A stretch of DNA of 64,000 bases from Tupaia tana (GCA_026018925.1 JAKSZU010000012.1:32854055-32918054), one strand, 5' to 3'; shown: positions 36,825 through 49,115, numbered from the stretch's first letter. Program-made: numbers and translations. Notes: generated by a model not told the origin, from the letters alone.

Positions 36825-37439
36825 AATAGTCTTTTTTTCTTTTTTCTAATTCCTTGAAAATAGAAAAACAGTAAGATATTTATTTCACGTAAAGGTAACA
36901 TCATAAGGAAGTCAACTATGTACTGAAACGTGCCCATACCAGTCACTATGCAAGCTGCTGTAGTTTGGTGCAGCTCCTCATCTGCTGGACTGGCGTCAGC
37001 TTGGTCAAGTTAGCAGAGAGTCACTGTCAATGTGTCCAGGGCTCTGCTGGTGTCAGTATTGGGTTGGGCTGGAGGAAGGCATGCTTGAGGAGATGACCCC
37101 CAAATATTTGAGCTGGTGAGCATGGAAGAAAATTGATAGCTGTCCAGGCAAAGGCTGGGTGCAATACAGGCCATTTATTTATATTGGTACAGACAGGCAC
37201 TGCACCTTTCCATTGACCAAACCTTATGAGTCTCACCCAACCTCTTAACTGAATGCTCAGTTTAAGTTGCCCAGCAGTTTGCTTTTGGGCATAGATAAAA
37301 GGTAAAAACATTTATAAGTTTTTAGAATTTGAAAAATCCTTGGTTTTGAATTTGGAAACTGTTTCTTAAGTAAATTGCAGAAACACATAAGCTGTAATAT
37401 GAAAAATGATCCATAAGTTTGATTTTATCTAAGGGAAAA

Positions 37440-38170
37440 AAAGCCTTGCTTATAACAGAATACATACACAAAATGAACAGGCAGACCACAGATCAGGAGA
37501 TCATTTGTAGCCAATGGTCAATATGTGGAGTGTATTTTTTAAAAATTATATATCAATAAGTAAAAGGTCAATCAATCTAATGGAAATCTTGACATAGTGG
37601 GGCCAGCAGGTGGCATGGTGGTTAAGGTGTTGGATTCCCACATGGCCAACCGTGGTTCAAGTCCCAGACCTAGCAACTTGCTTTCTCACTTTCCCTCTCT
37701 CTCTGGTGAGCGCATGTGCCCTGTAGCAAATTTTAAAATAGTAATAACAATAAATAAAATTAAATAAATGATTCTTTTTTTAAAAGGAAATATGATCATA
37801 GTATATAAAGAAGCCTTTAAGGAAGAATAAACCCTAAATGTCTGACAACATAAGAAAAATACTCAGTCTCACTAGCAATCAAGAAAATGCAAATTAAAAG
37901 CAAAGGAAATACAATTTTATGTACATTTTATTGGCAAAATAGAATGTGTACTTAGTATCAAATTTAGTGAGCTAATAGAGGGAAGGGAGCTTTCATCCTT
38001 TGATTGTGAGAGTTTCAATTAGTTCATTTATTTCAGAGAGCATTTTTATAATACAGTTAAATCTGGACAAACCCTACTCAACCTAATACCCCCATTCCTA
38101 GTTACAGACTAAGCTGTTGAATAGCTTTTATATATATGCATTCTACAAATATATAGATACCTTCATTACT
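37440..38170 (+). mobile_element. Old L1M ORF2 fragment, split by a SINE
   Basis: 'ATGAACAGGCAGACCACAGA' and 'CACTAGCAATCAAGAAAATG' are late-ORF2 L1 landmarks, 5' to 3' on the plus strand. A short SINE interrupts at 37600-37785. Confidence 0.65.
37600..37785 (+). mobile_element. tRNA-SINE, intermediate form
   Basis: The head joins CTTGCTTTCTCACTTTCC directly, as in the short form, but it then keeps the long-form end GCATGTGCCCTGTAGCAAA. Flanks GGAAATCTTGACATAG and GGAAATATGATCATAG may be the target-site duplication. Confidence 0.85.
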
Positions 38171-39190
38171 TCTATTCTTGTTTACTGGGATTATTCACAG
38201 TTATATTGCTAGTATTTCATTTTTTTAAAGCATCTCTCTTTTTATACTATCCAGCATCTCTATTTCTGTGCAGTATGATTTTCTTCAATTTTTTTTTTTC
38301 AGGCTACTTTTTTTCTTTACAACTAGGATACCTTTTTCTCTGTTCGTAACTTTTCCTTCTTTTCTCATTCTTACCATAGGCTTGATGTGGGTGGTTACTT
38401 TTTCTCATAATTCATATCACTTTCATACACCAGTTCTTGCTTGTTGAGTGGTTTTAAATTTATGGTAGCCATTCTCCGTATTTCCTTTTAAACAAAGATT
38501 GATGTTAATAATACTTAGAATTCAAGTGCTACTCATTTATATTATTGGGAACCTTTTAAAAAGTCCTACCAAAGACTTAATTTTTCCCATGATGCTTGTT
38601 AGTAACTCTCATTAATATAAATGATGGCTCCCAGGTTCATGATGTGGAGAGTGTAGGGATGAAATACTAGAAGTGTTAACTGTAGTTTGTTATAGGAATA
38701 TATTGTTGTAAGTTAATGAAACTCACCAATAAGCAAATGAAGTGTTTTATTATTTTAATTTGTGTAAATATAAGGTTGGTAAGCTAATGAGAAGTGACAG
38801 GTCTCTTGGAGTTTGATTGACATCTATATTTAAACTCTTTTAAATGTGTAGCTGATGAATTAATTTATTTAGACAACTTTTGCTGTAAGATATTCCATAC
38901 AGGGAATATTTGTTTTTGAATGTGTAGTGCATAATTTTGTCATTTCCAGCTTAGAAAAATTAGTTACTAGAAGAAAAACTTTCTGTAAGCCACTACCTAA
39001 TATTGAATTTGCTGAAAAATATTCTGTGTGAGAGATTAAAGAATTTTTTTATTATTATTTTCTACTTTCTATATTTATGGCTTTTGCATAAATTACAAAA
39101 TGGGAGATTCATAAGTTTGTAGAAAGAAATTTTATAAATAGCATGTTATTTTTCCTCAAAGAAGAAAATTGTTGGTAATGTTTTTCTTTT
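38171..39190. other. Intron sequence without recognised feature
   Basis: AT-rich, no open frame of note, no repeat recognised. Confidence 0.45.
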
Positions 39191-39358
39191 TTTAATTAAA
39201 TTAAATTAATTAATTTATTTATTTATTAAATTTGACCAGAGAGGGACAGAGAGAGAGAAAGAAAGAAAGTGAGAAAGCAAGCCTCCAGGTCTGAGACTTG
39301 AACTGCAGTTGGCCATTTGGGAGTCCAGCATCCTTAACCACTATATCACCTGTCAGCA
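39191..39358 (-). mobile_element. tRNA-SINE, short form, antisense
   Basis: TTTGACCAGAGAGGGACAG, then head to CACCTGTCAGCA. The tail expanded as TTAA/TTTA repeats. Confidence 0.88.
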
Positions 39359-39496
39359 CTGGAAATATTTCTTTCTAAAAGGGTATAATTTGGTTACATT
39401 TCATTGAAAAGTTTCCTTCCCCATTTTTTATCATTTTTATTAGAACCTATCCTGTCCTCTTCGAGTGCAATTGGGAATAGATATGTAATTCAATTT

Positions 39497-39750
39497 TTTT
39501 GTTGTTGTTTTGCTATAGGGAGTATGTACTCACCAGAGAGACAGAGAGAGAGAGAGAGAAGGAAAGTAAGAAATCACCCCCTGCAAGGATGGCCATGGTG
39601 TAATCCCTTCTTCATTTTTCTCTTAGGATTTTGGACGTGCATGCACATGTACACAGCATGTTTTTCAAGCCACCAGGTATAGGACTTGAACTGCACAGTT
39701 GGCCATGTGGGATCCAGCCACCTTAACCTCCACACCATCTACCAACCCCC
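39497..39750 (-). mobile_element. tRNA-SINE, long form, antisense
   Basis: GCTATAGGGAGTATG through the head ending near ATCTACCAACCCCC. Well kept. Confidence 0.88.
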
Positions 39751-39827
39751 AATGTTTTATTGTAAATGCTACTTCGAAATTGAGATTCATTTTTTTCAAA
39801 TGTACAAATCAACCTGTTCACCTTCAC

Positions 39828-39930
39828 ATTTATTCATCAAATATTCCTTTAGTACATACTAAGTGACAGACACTGTTATAGGTCTTTGGGATAAAATAAC
39901 AAGCAAAAATGACAATTAAAAAATAGTGGA
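39828..39930 (-). mobile_element. L2 remnant, antisense
   Basis: 'TTCATCAAATATTCCTTTAG' and 'GACAGACACTGTTATAGGTC' match the reversed L2 3' end. Confidence 0.65.
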
Positions 39931-40018
39931 TCCCTTTCACTTGGAGCAAAGTGTCTTTCCATTTACCCAGACTGCCTTTTCTACAGACAGACCCATCCCT
40001 TATGCCTCAATTTCTTGT

Positions 40019-40038
40019 CCCCCCCCCCCCCCCCCCCC
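40019..40038. repeat. Poly-C tract
   Basis: 20 consecutive C, not inside a recognised element. A likely length-variable or assembly-error site. Confidence 0.9.
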
Positions 40039-40171
40039 ACCCGTATTTGGAAAGTTTCTCTGGTATATAATATTTAAAACATAATTTGCTAACTTTAATA
40101 ACTTTAAAAATCTGATCCAAAAACAAAAGTTTCTCTATTTAAAAAAAACGGTCATTTAAAACATAAATTTC

Positions 40172-40265
40172 ATAGGGGCCGGCAGTTGGCAAGGTGGTTA
40201 AGAGTGCTGGACTCCCACATGGCTGACCAAGGTTCAAGTCCTGGACCTGGCAGCTTGTTTTCTCA

Positions 40266-40312
<47 letters not shown>

Positions 40313-40385
40313 CCTCCCCCCCCTCTCTGGTCAAATTAAAATAAATAAAGTTAAATATAATAATTCTTAAAAATAAAATAAAATC
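40172..40385 (+). mobile_element. tRNA-SINE, short form
   Basis: GGGGCCGGCAGTTGGC head; the CT stretch is expanded to a (TC)n of 42 bases (40269-40310), followed by CCCC runs and GGTCAAATTAAAATAAAT. Confidence 0.88.
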
Positions 40386-40524
40386 CATAAATACTACTGC
40401 CTACCATATGAATAGACTTTCTGGTAGGTATTTTTACAGAACAGACTAAAAAAGTGACCTCATTATCTAAGCTGCTTATCTAATTTCAGAGATAACAAAG
40501 ATCACCTTATTTCATGCCCCCACC

Positions 40525-40752
40525 CCTATTTTTTGTTAGAGGATGTGCACACTCACCAGACACAGAAAGAGAAGAAGAGGAAAAAGCACCTCCCCATGGG
40601 AAATGGTCACACCACATCCCTTCTCCTCCATGTCTCCCTGCTTTGGGGGTTTGAGGCATGCATACATGTACACTGCTGGATCTGGTTCTCAAACCACTCA
40701 GTTGGCCATGCGAGATCCAGCCGCCGTAACCACCGCACCACTGGCTGGCCCA
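40525..40752 (-). mobile_element. tRNA-SINE, long form, antisense
   Basis: Starts GTTAGAGGATGTGCACACTC and ends with the head CACCACTGGCTGGCCC. Confidence 0.82.
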
Positions 40753-41285
40753 TACACAACTTCTTTTTCCTCCTGTTTTTCAAAGAGCTTTTCCCCCTAC
40801 AGTTCCCATTTTGTTGAATACAATCAAAATCAGTCGAGTTATCTAACCAAAAAAAAAAAAAACCAGGAATTATTTCGTAGACCTTTTTTCTTACCTCCCA
40901 CATTCATTGGATCACTAAGCCTGCAATTGCTCACATTTGTCTTTGCCTCTCTGCCAGATCTCTGCTGCCACTGGTTTTATCATTTCCCCCAGTTTTAGTA
41001 CCTTCCTAATTGATCTGTTGACCTCTTCCAGTTCACATTTATCTTTCTGAAATGAAAATCTAACCATTTTATTCTAACTTTAAGCAATTTCTAGTCATTA
41101 TCTATAGCTTATAGTCCAACGTCTTAGGAAAAGGTATAAGAGTTGAATATGAATCCCGTCTCTTGATAATTCCACGCTAGCATCCAGTACTCAGTCACAG
41201 AGACCTCGTGGGTGTCTCCTGACTGTGTACACACGTGTGCCTTTGTCCTTGCTGTTTGCTCTACTCAAACTGCAGAACTGCCACC
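40753..41285. other. Intron sequence without recognised feature
   Basis: Pyrimidine-rich in parts. Overlapping open frames are continuations from the SINE and carry no host-gene signature. Confidence 0.45.
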
Positions 41286-41500
41286 GCAGCTCGTAGGTCA
41301 TGTGACCCTGGGCAAGAAACCAAACCTCTCTGTTGCTCAGAATCCACATGTGTAAAATGGTAGTAATATTACTTACATCATTGTGAGGGCTATTTGAATA
41401 CCTAAAATCCTTAGACCAGTGCCCAGCACATGGAGGATAATCAGTATGCCTTGGCTATTGTTATTACTATTGTTATTACTGTTGTTATCGAGTAAATGAG
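41286..41500 (+). mobile_element. MIR, well preserved
   Basis: 'CATGTGACCCTGGGCAAG', 'CCACATGTGTAAAATGGTAG', 'TGTGAGGGCTATTTGAATAC', 'GACCAGTGCCCAGCACATGG' are the MIR landmarks in order. Confidence 0.85.
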
Positions 41501-42222
41501 TGAATGGAATGTTGCATGTCTTATTCTTATTTTGGCCATTTATTTTCAGTCTTAAGGCCTGTTGTTCCAGAAGTGCCTCCATCCACCTCCTCATTTCATT
41601 CTAGCCCAGGAAATACCATGTCTGAGATGAAAGGAAGGAGGGGGAAAGAACGCTGAGTGGTATTTGTTCTCAGGGACGCTGTTCAGCGATGCCAGCTTTC
41701 TAGATATGCTAAGGCACTGGTGCTCTAAGGCTTAGCCTGCCCTCTGGTTTCTTACTCTCTAGCATTCAGCCTTCTCTTTAGGCTCAGCCCCTGATGTTGC
41801 TGGTTTCTATTCTGATTCTGGCTCAGGCCTCCAAACCCTAGGAATCTCCTTGTTTTGTGTGTATACATTGATCTTCTATGTAAGATGGTGCTGTATTCAA
41901 AGTAGGAAATAGGATGGAAAAGTGTGGATTCTATTTGTAAATCTAGAGGTATTAATTGAATCTTATTTATATGACTAAATGGTAGTCTGAATAAATTACC
42001 TTTTGTACTCACAGAATGCTTACAGTATAGTCATATATTGGGTAGTATGAAGAACTTTTACATGGTGAATTAGTTCCAAACCTTAGTATTAATCAGGGGA
42101 CTGGAAGATTAGAAACCTATAGTATATTTTTATTTGTATCTCAAGCAATATAAATTAGAAACCATTTGTGCTAATCTCATTGAATGTCATATCAAAAGAT
42201 TTTCACTTTCAGATCTCTCTTT
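41501..42222. other. Intron sequence without recognised feature
   Basis: No named element or exon. Confidence 0.45.
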
Positions 42223-42445
42223 TATAATTTAGAAATCAGGGACTTCCACGTAGTAGACCGTGGTTCGGGTTCCAGACCCAGTGGCATAAAACTCATGCCA
42301 GGTGCATGTGCCTGCCTGCCCAAAATCCTGAGAGGAGAATGGAGGAGAAGGATTGCAGCATGGCCATCCCCCTGGAGGGTGATTTCTCGCTTTCTGTCTC
42401 TCTGTGTCTGTGGCACCGCATGTGCCCTATACCAAAAAAACTCTT

Positions 42446-42491
<46 letters not shown>

Positions 42492-42497
42492 AGAAAT
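42223..42497 (+). mobile_element. tRNA-SINE, long form, 5'-truncated
   Basis: Target-site duplication TATAATTTAGAAATC at 42223-42237 and 42483-42497. The head lacks about 35 bases, including box A, so it cannot be transcribed from its own promoter. The tail became (AT)n. Confidence 0.9.
42448..42487. repeat. (AT)n microsatellite
   Basis: About 20 AT units in the SINE tail, merging with the target-site duplication. Confidence 0.95.
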
Positions 42498-42921
42498 CTT
42501 TTTTTTTTTAATTTTAAGTATATCTTCATGTAACAATTTGAAAGAGACAAAACACAGAAATAATAGCAGATGTGTAAATAATATTTATATATCATTGTGT
42601 CCAAAGTCAACTCTCCATAAGCTATTAATGGGGGGAAAATATAGTGATGAAGCATGATTAAAAGCACAAGCTTCTGGGTTCAGAACAGGCAGTTTGGGGC
42701 TTGAATTTCAGTTCTTGCAAGGGAGTAGAGGAGACCTAGCCTTCATCCCAAACGTGCAGAGCCATGCTGCCTTTGTGAAATTAGTGGCTAAGACTATCCG
42801 GGAAAGGCTGCAAAAGCTCTGCTTGTGTGCCGTGATGGAGAAAGAAAGCAGAAACTCCACAAAGCCATGAACTAGGGATATAATCTGTACTGACCCTTGC
42901 AGAACTGTGAAATCCTAGCAG

Positions 42922-42995
42922 GGCAGTGGTTCTCTACTGGGGACAATTTTGTCCCCTAGAGGACACTTTTGATTGTCATGATTGGGAGAATACTA
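42922..42995 (+). mobile_element. MER20, left half
   Basis: CAGTGGTTCTCTACTGGGG, CAATTTTGTCCCCTAGAGG, TTGTCATGATTGGG: the first third of MER20 (hAT-Charlie). It continues at 43513. Confidence 0.85.
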
Positions 42996-43512
42996 TGAGG
43001 GTTGTGGGGTGACTTGTGTGATGATATCCAGGTTCTTGGTGTTTCCAATAAAGAATAGAACGAAACATCCAATATAAAAGGAAAAGGTAGTTTATTAAGT
43101 AAAAGTGAAAGTACACTCCTGAGAGGTAGGAACGGGCCTGAGTAGACAGAGAAAGATTGGTTCAAAAGTACTCAGCTGTTTCATTCTGTGAGGGTTATAA
43201 TTTTTTTTTATTATCATCATATTCTTCTTTATATTACATTGAATTACATATAACTTTACAGTGTATTACATTAATCTAAGTCGTGTTGGTTGATCGTTGA
43301 CTGAGCCCTATGAAATATGGCTGGGTCCACTGATTCATCTCATTGGCTATATTGAACGTGGCTTAATCAGTTAGACATCCCCCACCAATCTCCTGCTTAC
43401 ATTACCTTGGGCAGGGCATTTTCTGCCTTGATCAGGTTTTTCTATCTAGCCACATAGGCAGATGCTCTAGGCCCCCTTACCTGGTTCCATTTGCCAGCTC
43501 TTTCCTGCCTCA
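42996..43512 (-). mobile_element. Probable solo LTR inserted in MER20
   Basis: The 517-base insert has ends TGAGG (42996-43000) and CCTCA (43508-43512), inverted repeats of the TG...CA type. On the minus strand it has 'ACTTAATAAACTACC' (a possible AATAAA poly(A) signal). The interrupted MER20 fixes the borders. No clear target-site duplication. The LTR family is not recognised. Confidence 0.6.
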
Positions 43513-43632
43513 CTGGCACCTGGTAGGTAGAGGCCAGGATGCTGCTAAATATTCTTCAGTGTATAAGACAGCCTCCTGAGACAGGGCATTGTCTAGTCCA
43601 AAGTGTCTGTAGTGTCACTGTTGAGAAACTTG
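43513..43632 (+). mobile_element. MER20, right half
   Basis: CTGGCACCTGGTAGGTAGAGGCC... GATGCTGCTAAATATTC ... GTTGAGAAACTTG completes the element started at 42922. Confidence 0.85.
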
Positions 43633-43869
43633 GCTCTGTAGGGTGGTGAGTTATAAGCCGTCTGAGGCAACAGGGAGCTCTCAGACCAGAAAAAGTGAGG
43701 ATGGGGCAGAAAACTTAAAGGGAAAATCCAAGGCCCTGGGGAAGAATCCAAAAACAGGAGAATCGACAGTCAAAGAAATAGAAGTCACAGAGAATCTGAA
43801 AAAGACTTTAAAGGAAGTATGTTGAGAATCGTCAAGGATGGAGGAAATAGCATGATTAACATAAGAATG

Positions 43870-44480
43870 GGAATTTACAGAACAGAAACAGGGAATTGTG
43901 GCTCAAACATAGTGTATGTTAAAAAAGGAAATACTGCAAATGAAAAATCTACTCATTCAAAAAATAACTCGTGAGATGAATAGTAGACCAGACAAACTTA
44001 TGGAGAGAATTTATGGATAGTAAAATAGAAATGTAAAGATCACCAAGAATGCAGCACAGAGGGAAAAGGAGATATAAACTATGAAAGAGAAATAATAGGT
44101 CCGAAGGAGGGTAGGTGTCAACATCTATCTAATAGGAATTCTAAAATAAAGATTTTATTCTGGCAGTTTCATCAGTGTTGGTGAAGACATCCATTCCACC
44201 TTACTCTGGAAATAGATCCTATTGAATATTCCCACTTATTATTAGATCAATTAAAAAAATTTATCTATAATAGTTTAGTTTGTAATAGGGCACATGAGAA
44301 GGAATGACATGGAAGAAATATTAAAAAACTAATGCCTGAGTTAAAGAAAAATAGAAAAGTTATGATAACACTACATTAAGAACAGAAAAAGAGGCCACTT
44401 AAAAATGTAGCAGAGATTGAACAGACATTGGGACATATTGTGAACAATCTTAAAATGGTAGGTGGAACTTTTTTTAAAAA
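43870..44480 (+). mobile_element. Old L1M ORF1 fragment
   Basis: 'GGAGAGAATTTATGGATAGT', 'CACAGAGGGAAAAGGAGATA', 'ATTAAAAAACTAATGCCTGA' follow decayed L1M ORF1 text. Part of 44160-44270 does not fit and may be a small insertion. Confidence 0.5.
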
Positions 44481-44489
44481 TAAATATAG

Positions 44490-44665
44490 GGCCAGCTGGT
44501 GACATATAGTTAAAGCAGCTGGATTCCATGTGGCCGACTTCGTGGTTCAAGTCCTGGACCGTGCAGCTTGAAAGACGTGCCTGGCATGTGTGTGTACATG
44601 TTCAAAATCCCAAGAGCAGAATGGAGAAGGGATTGCAGCATGCCATTACCCCTGTGGGATATAAT
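44490..44665 (+). mobile_element. tRNA-SINE, long form, 3'-truncated
   Basis: Head and the first two thirds of the body; it stops after CATTACCCCTGTGGGATA without the CT run and tail. Confidence 0.8.
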
Positions 44666-46490
44666 GTATAATATTTATTTTATATTTAATTTCTTTAAAC
44701 TTACTTTTTCTCTGGAGTTAATAATTACCTAGTTTTCTGCAATTGTCAAACTTATTTATAATGGGAAATATAAATAAGATCAGAGAAAAGTCATTAACCA
44801 GCCCTCTGAATCTCTCATTTAGACAGTTCAGGGCAAAAGTGGGAAGTGAGGTCTTAGGGGCTGCAGAGCAGAACCCCACTGAAGAGCAGTTGGGGACACC
44901 TGGGGAAGTGGTTGCTACTGCTTCTAAAAGTGGCACCACAGTCGCTGCTGGCCAGGCTAACAGTTGGGAACAAGAGGTAGAAGGAGAAATGGAACTGTAA
45001 AGACCAGATGGAGTTGATAGGCAGCCTGTACGTATCAGGAGGGGATTTTCATTGCTTTCAGCGAGTCTAGGAATGAATTTGGGAGAGGTACATTATAAAT
45101 AAATTGGGCAAATGCAAAAAAAGACCAAAAAAAACCACTAGGCAATTATTAACTCCTGGGAAAAACCAACTTTATTTAAAAGAAATTAAATTTAAATAAA
45201 TGTACATTACATGGCTTAGCTCAAAATAACACTTACCTGGTTATAATACCATAATGCTACATACTGATTCAACCAAAAAGTATGTTCATCCTAACAAGAG
45301 GGTGACAGGGAGAAGTGCAGGTGTTTTAGGAACAGGTGGGGAAGCAACGTGTAAGGAAGATGAACCCTCAACCATCTCTAGTAGGTTTTCAGTCGATCAT
45401 TTTAGAAACCAGAGGATCAAGAAGCAGGAATATAAGGACATGTAGGTTGGTAAATACCAGGAGAAAAAGAAGCTTAATGTGTTCAGAATAATTGGTTCTG
45501 GGGTCTAGGAATTAAGGTAGAGCTAAGATATTTTAGTTACGAAATACATAAAGTAATATTTTTGCTATCAGGCTTATGGAACAATTTGACTTTTTAAACC
45601 ATATACAGGTATTATTTTGGTTAAAAATTAATTTTTAAGTTTGCTTTTTGTGGCTTCATTTACACAAAGTCTTTTCTTAATAATCCAGTTTAAATAATTC
45701 AGTGCATATTTACTCAAGGCCTGCTGTTGGATCATGGTAGAAGAGACAGACGTGTATGTGACTGTTAAAACAAAGCCCGATGTGATCAGGTACTTTCAGA
45801 TGACGGGTAAATGCCAGTCTGTCCTATGGAGGCGTTTCCATTCTGACTTGGGACTAGAGGAAGGCTTCGGAGGGAGTAGACCACTTGCATCGGGCCTTAG
45901 GGGTCAGAGGAGTTTGAACAGGAGAGTCAATGGCCGCTGTGGCCAGTGTTGTCAGGGCCCACCGTGACTGGGAAAGGACATGTGTGTAGGAAAGAAGTCT
46001 GTGGAACTGTGGGAGGCTGTTGACTTCTCCCGTTCCTAGACATTTCTATTAGTCACTTTTTCCTAAGGATTTACTCCTCCCTGCACAAGTACCCAGACAC
46101 TCTTAATTTTAGTATTGACTTTACCATGCAGAGGCAGGTTGTTGTTCTCACTCTGCTGGCACTCTGCCCCTTAAACTTTTGGTCTAACTTAGAGAAGGAT
46201 AAGGAAAGGGAAAAGAAAATGTTGGTTTCAGCTGGCCAAATGCAGATTCCTGAACGCGAGGATAAGAACCGTCTTCCTTGACTTCACAGGCAACTTGATA
46301 TATGTTATCTTTTTGGAGATGCTGAGATTAAACAGTCATTTTGAAGTCGGAACATAATTTTTAGAACTCCTGAGAGTGATGTAGGATGCATCTAATTTTT
46401 TTTCAAAGAAATAGAATAATGTCATAACCATAAAATATTCATTCTTCTGTTATTTGTGAAACGTTTTTCAGAAGTAATTGGGTAAAGAAG
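44666..46490. other. Intron sequence, mostly unassigned
   Basis: 45690-45960 has a weak antisense-L2 pattern. Two open frames (44743-45000 and 45734-45967) lack domains, splice borders or homology that I know of. Confidence 0.4.
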
Positions 46491-46492
46491 TG

Positions 46493-46530
46493 GTGTGTGT
46501 GTGTGTATGTGTGTGTGTGTGTGTGTGTGT
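46493..46530. repeat. (GT)n microsatellite
   Basis: About 19 units with one interruption (GTAT). Confidence 0.95.
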
Positions 46531-48009
46531 AACATCCTCCAAATTTAGATTTTTTTGTGCCCTGAGTTTGTTTTCTTTATATTGTTGGATCCAAAAGAGG
46601 AAAGGCTGGCTTAGAACTAAATAGCAGAGCTAAACCATATGTTTTATACCAAATTAGAAGCAGGTGAAGGTTGTTAAAATCCAGCAAGCGCTTACAAAAG
46701 CTTTAGGCTGAAGTTTGTATTAAAGGCAGGTGGTTATATGTACAATAAAAAGCAGTCACCAGCACACCAGCTTATTGATACATATGTGATTGATCTTTCT
46801 GGATAAAAACAAGGAGGAGTTAATAAATCACTACGCATAGCTATAAAGATGTTTGGGCTTGAGAGTCTTGCCTGTAAGAGTAAATGTGGACCCTGAAGGG
46901 AATTTATGAAGCATAGATCCTTTTAGCTTTACTTAACAGCTAACATCTGACTGACCCCGGGGGACCACGGAAATTTATTGCTGGGCCATTCAAATATTTA
47001 AGCTGTTGTGTGATGTAGAACAGGTAAAGATTAGCCCAATAACAAATATGAGGCTATAAAATAAAATGAGATTTCGATGACTTGTAAGTACTTGTCAGAG
47101 GTCAGCTCCAAATGACTGGTCAGAAATGGGAAAAACTTCTTGATAATTAAAGTAGATTGATGATGACAACCTCCGTGTCTGCGTGGGTTGCTGTCAGGGC
47201 AGTGATCCTTGGCATTTCCTCTCTCAGTGGAGTCCATGCCTACCAGAATGACTTCACGCTCTGAAATTGGTTGACGATGATGAGTTGAGATGATTCCTTT
47301 TGCCATTTCATAATTGAATCGTATCTTTATCAAAAACATTTTGCAGCTATGGAATTTCTAGACAGCGTATTCACTTTAGAAAACTGGCTTGACTAACTTA
47401 TATCTATAATTTTGAGCTTTGACATCCAGAAAGCAGGTCAAAGTTTTTAGGCTTTCTGATAGATGATCTAAAATTACCCTTTAAAACTGAGGTAGTTAGC
47501 AGACTTAGGTAGTTATTGAAAAATTGATTTAGTGGATTTTTTTTTAAACTGACAGATTTTATTTCTAAATCTTTTATGTTCTCTTATTTATGTAAGTCCC
47601 TTAAGAAATAATGCATGCAGTATTGTTACTAGGACCTTCAAAATTACATTTTGGACTTTAATGAGCTCTACAGTTATTGGTGTTGACAATCTCTGCCTTT
47701 TTGACTTAGCTTTAAACTCAAATTGTTGCCATAAAAACTAGATCTGGTGATTCTTCAGAGTGCCAGCTTATCAAATCATTTGATGAATTTAGTAACAAGT
47801 TAGCATGTGACTCTTTTATTTGTGAGAGAAGAACCCCTATAGTTTTTATAGAAAGCCTGAGTGCAATGAAATTCACAAGATTATACAAATGTACGAATCA
47901 GAGTTATTTCTAGAGGGGGAGCATGGGACAGAATGCAAAACAGAGGCTTAGGAGCTGCGCAGGCATGGGCTGGACTTCTCTCCCCACCACTTCATCACAT
48001 GTTCTCTCC
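46531..48009. other. Intron sequence without recognised feature
   Basis: 1.5 kb with no SINE and no named repeat. No exon-like frame. Confidence 0.45.
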
Positions 48010-48175
48010 TCCCTCCGTTCCACCAGTAAATACGTTCCAGGAATGGTGCTGGAGGAAGTGAGATGCTATTAACCAGACTTAGGCTCGTATTTATGATCCA
48101 TGGAAGATTCAAAGGAATAAACAAGCAAGTACAATACAGAGTGAAAGGTATCATGCTAGGGATTGTACAGGTTTA
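48010..48175 (-). mobile_element. L2 remnant, antisense
   Basis: 'AATAAACAAGCAAGTACAAT' and 'GTATCATGCTAGGGATTGTA' fit the reversed L2 3' region. Weak. Confidence 0.45.
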
Positions 48176-48217
48176 TGTGAGGGAGCCATAAGTTCTCCAG
48201 ACTCGGGCAGGGGAGGG

Positions 48218-48525
48218 AAAGTAGGTGTTATTTGGGACAAGGTCTCATTGTGTTGTAAACCTCCTGCCTCAACCTCTCAAGTAGCTGGGATACAGGTGCG
48301 TGACACCCCACCTGGCTCCTTTAGACAAGGTCTCGCTCACTATGTTGTTACCACTGACCCGTGATGCTCCTGCCTCAGCCTCCTGGGTATAATAACTGGG
48401 ACTATGGGCTTACTCCACTGTACCTGACTTTTTAGATGGTCTGGGAATCGAACCTGGACCTCCCATCAGCCTCAGCCTGCAGAGACGCAGCATCCAGCTC
48501 GTGGGCGACCATAGCTGGGCCAAAA
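48218..48525 (-). mobile_element. 7SL/tRNA composite SINE, antisense
   Basis: Minus strand: tRNA-like part (GGCCCAGCTATGGTCGCC ... GGTCCAGGTTCGATTCC, a good box B), then two 7SL/Alu-like monomers (TAGTCCCAGTTATTATACCC / AGGAGGCTGAGGCAGGAGCA, and CCCAGCTACTTGAGAGGTTG / AGGCAGGAGG). The order is tRNA-7SL-7SL, as at 29683. Confidence 0.85.
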
Positions 48526-48780
48526 GACATTTTCTTTAGAGAAGAACTCAGAATACTTCCTAAAAATAAGAGTTCATCATCTGGTTATATAAAACTAATA
48601 AGAAAAAATGAATGATAAAAATATTTCTGAATCTTACAATCTTACTAATTGATTCTTGTCTTTTGTTTATTAACAGGTCTGTATGTCACTCAGGCATTTC
48701 TTGTTCAATATTTAATTGTTTAACCAATTCAGGTATTTAGTTATTCATTTGCAGATATTTGTTGAATGCCTACAGTTTAT

Positions 48781-49065
48781 AAGAATCTGAACTTAGAGGT
48801 GAGCAGGTAGCATGGTAGTTAAGGCACTGAACTCCCACATGGCCAACTGCAGTTTGAATCCTATACCTGACAATTTGCTTTTTCACTTTCCATCTCTCTC
48901 GCCCTCTCTGTCTTTCTTGGTGAGCACACGTGCCCTGTAGCAAATAAAATAATAATAAATAAGCGGTGGTATGGACTCCCACATGGCCAACTGAGGTTCA
49001 AGTCCCAGATCTGGCAGCTTGCTTTCTGTCTCTCATTCTATCCCTCTCTGGTCAAATTAAAATAA

Positions 49066-49115
<50 letters not shown>

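Noticed and set aside
42184..42657. Open frame of 157 aa on plus and overlapping frames on minus
   Set aside because: It is a SINE plus an (AT)n tract, which gives the IYIYIYIY run.
44743..45000. 85-aa open frame with Ala/Glu-rich end
   Set aside because: No domain, no splice borders, no repeat or gene match that I know; length is within chance expectation.
45734..45967. 77-aa open frame, processed pseudogene considered
   Set aside because: The sequence resembles a decayed antisense L2 more than any mRNA; no poly(A) or target-site duplication seen.
48218..48525. 7SL RNA or Alu-type gene
   Set aside because: The 7SL-like parts are partial, antisense and fused to a tRNA-like segment: a diverged SINE, not a 7SL gene.
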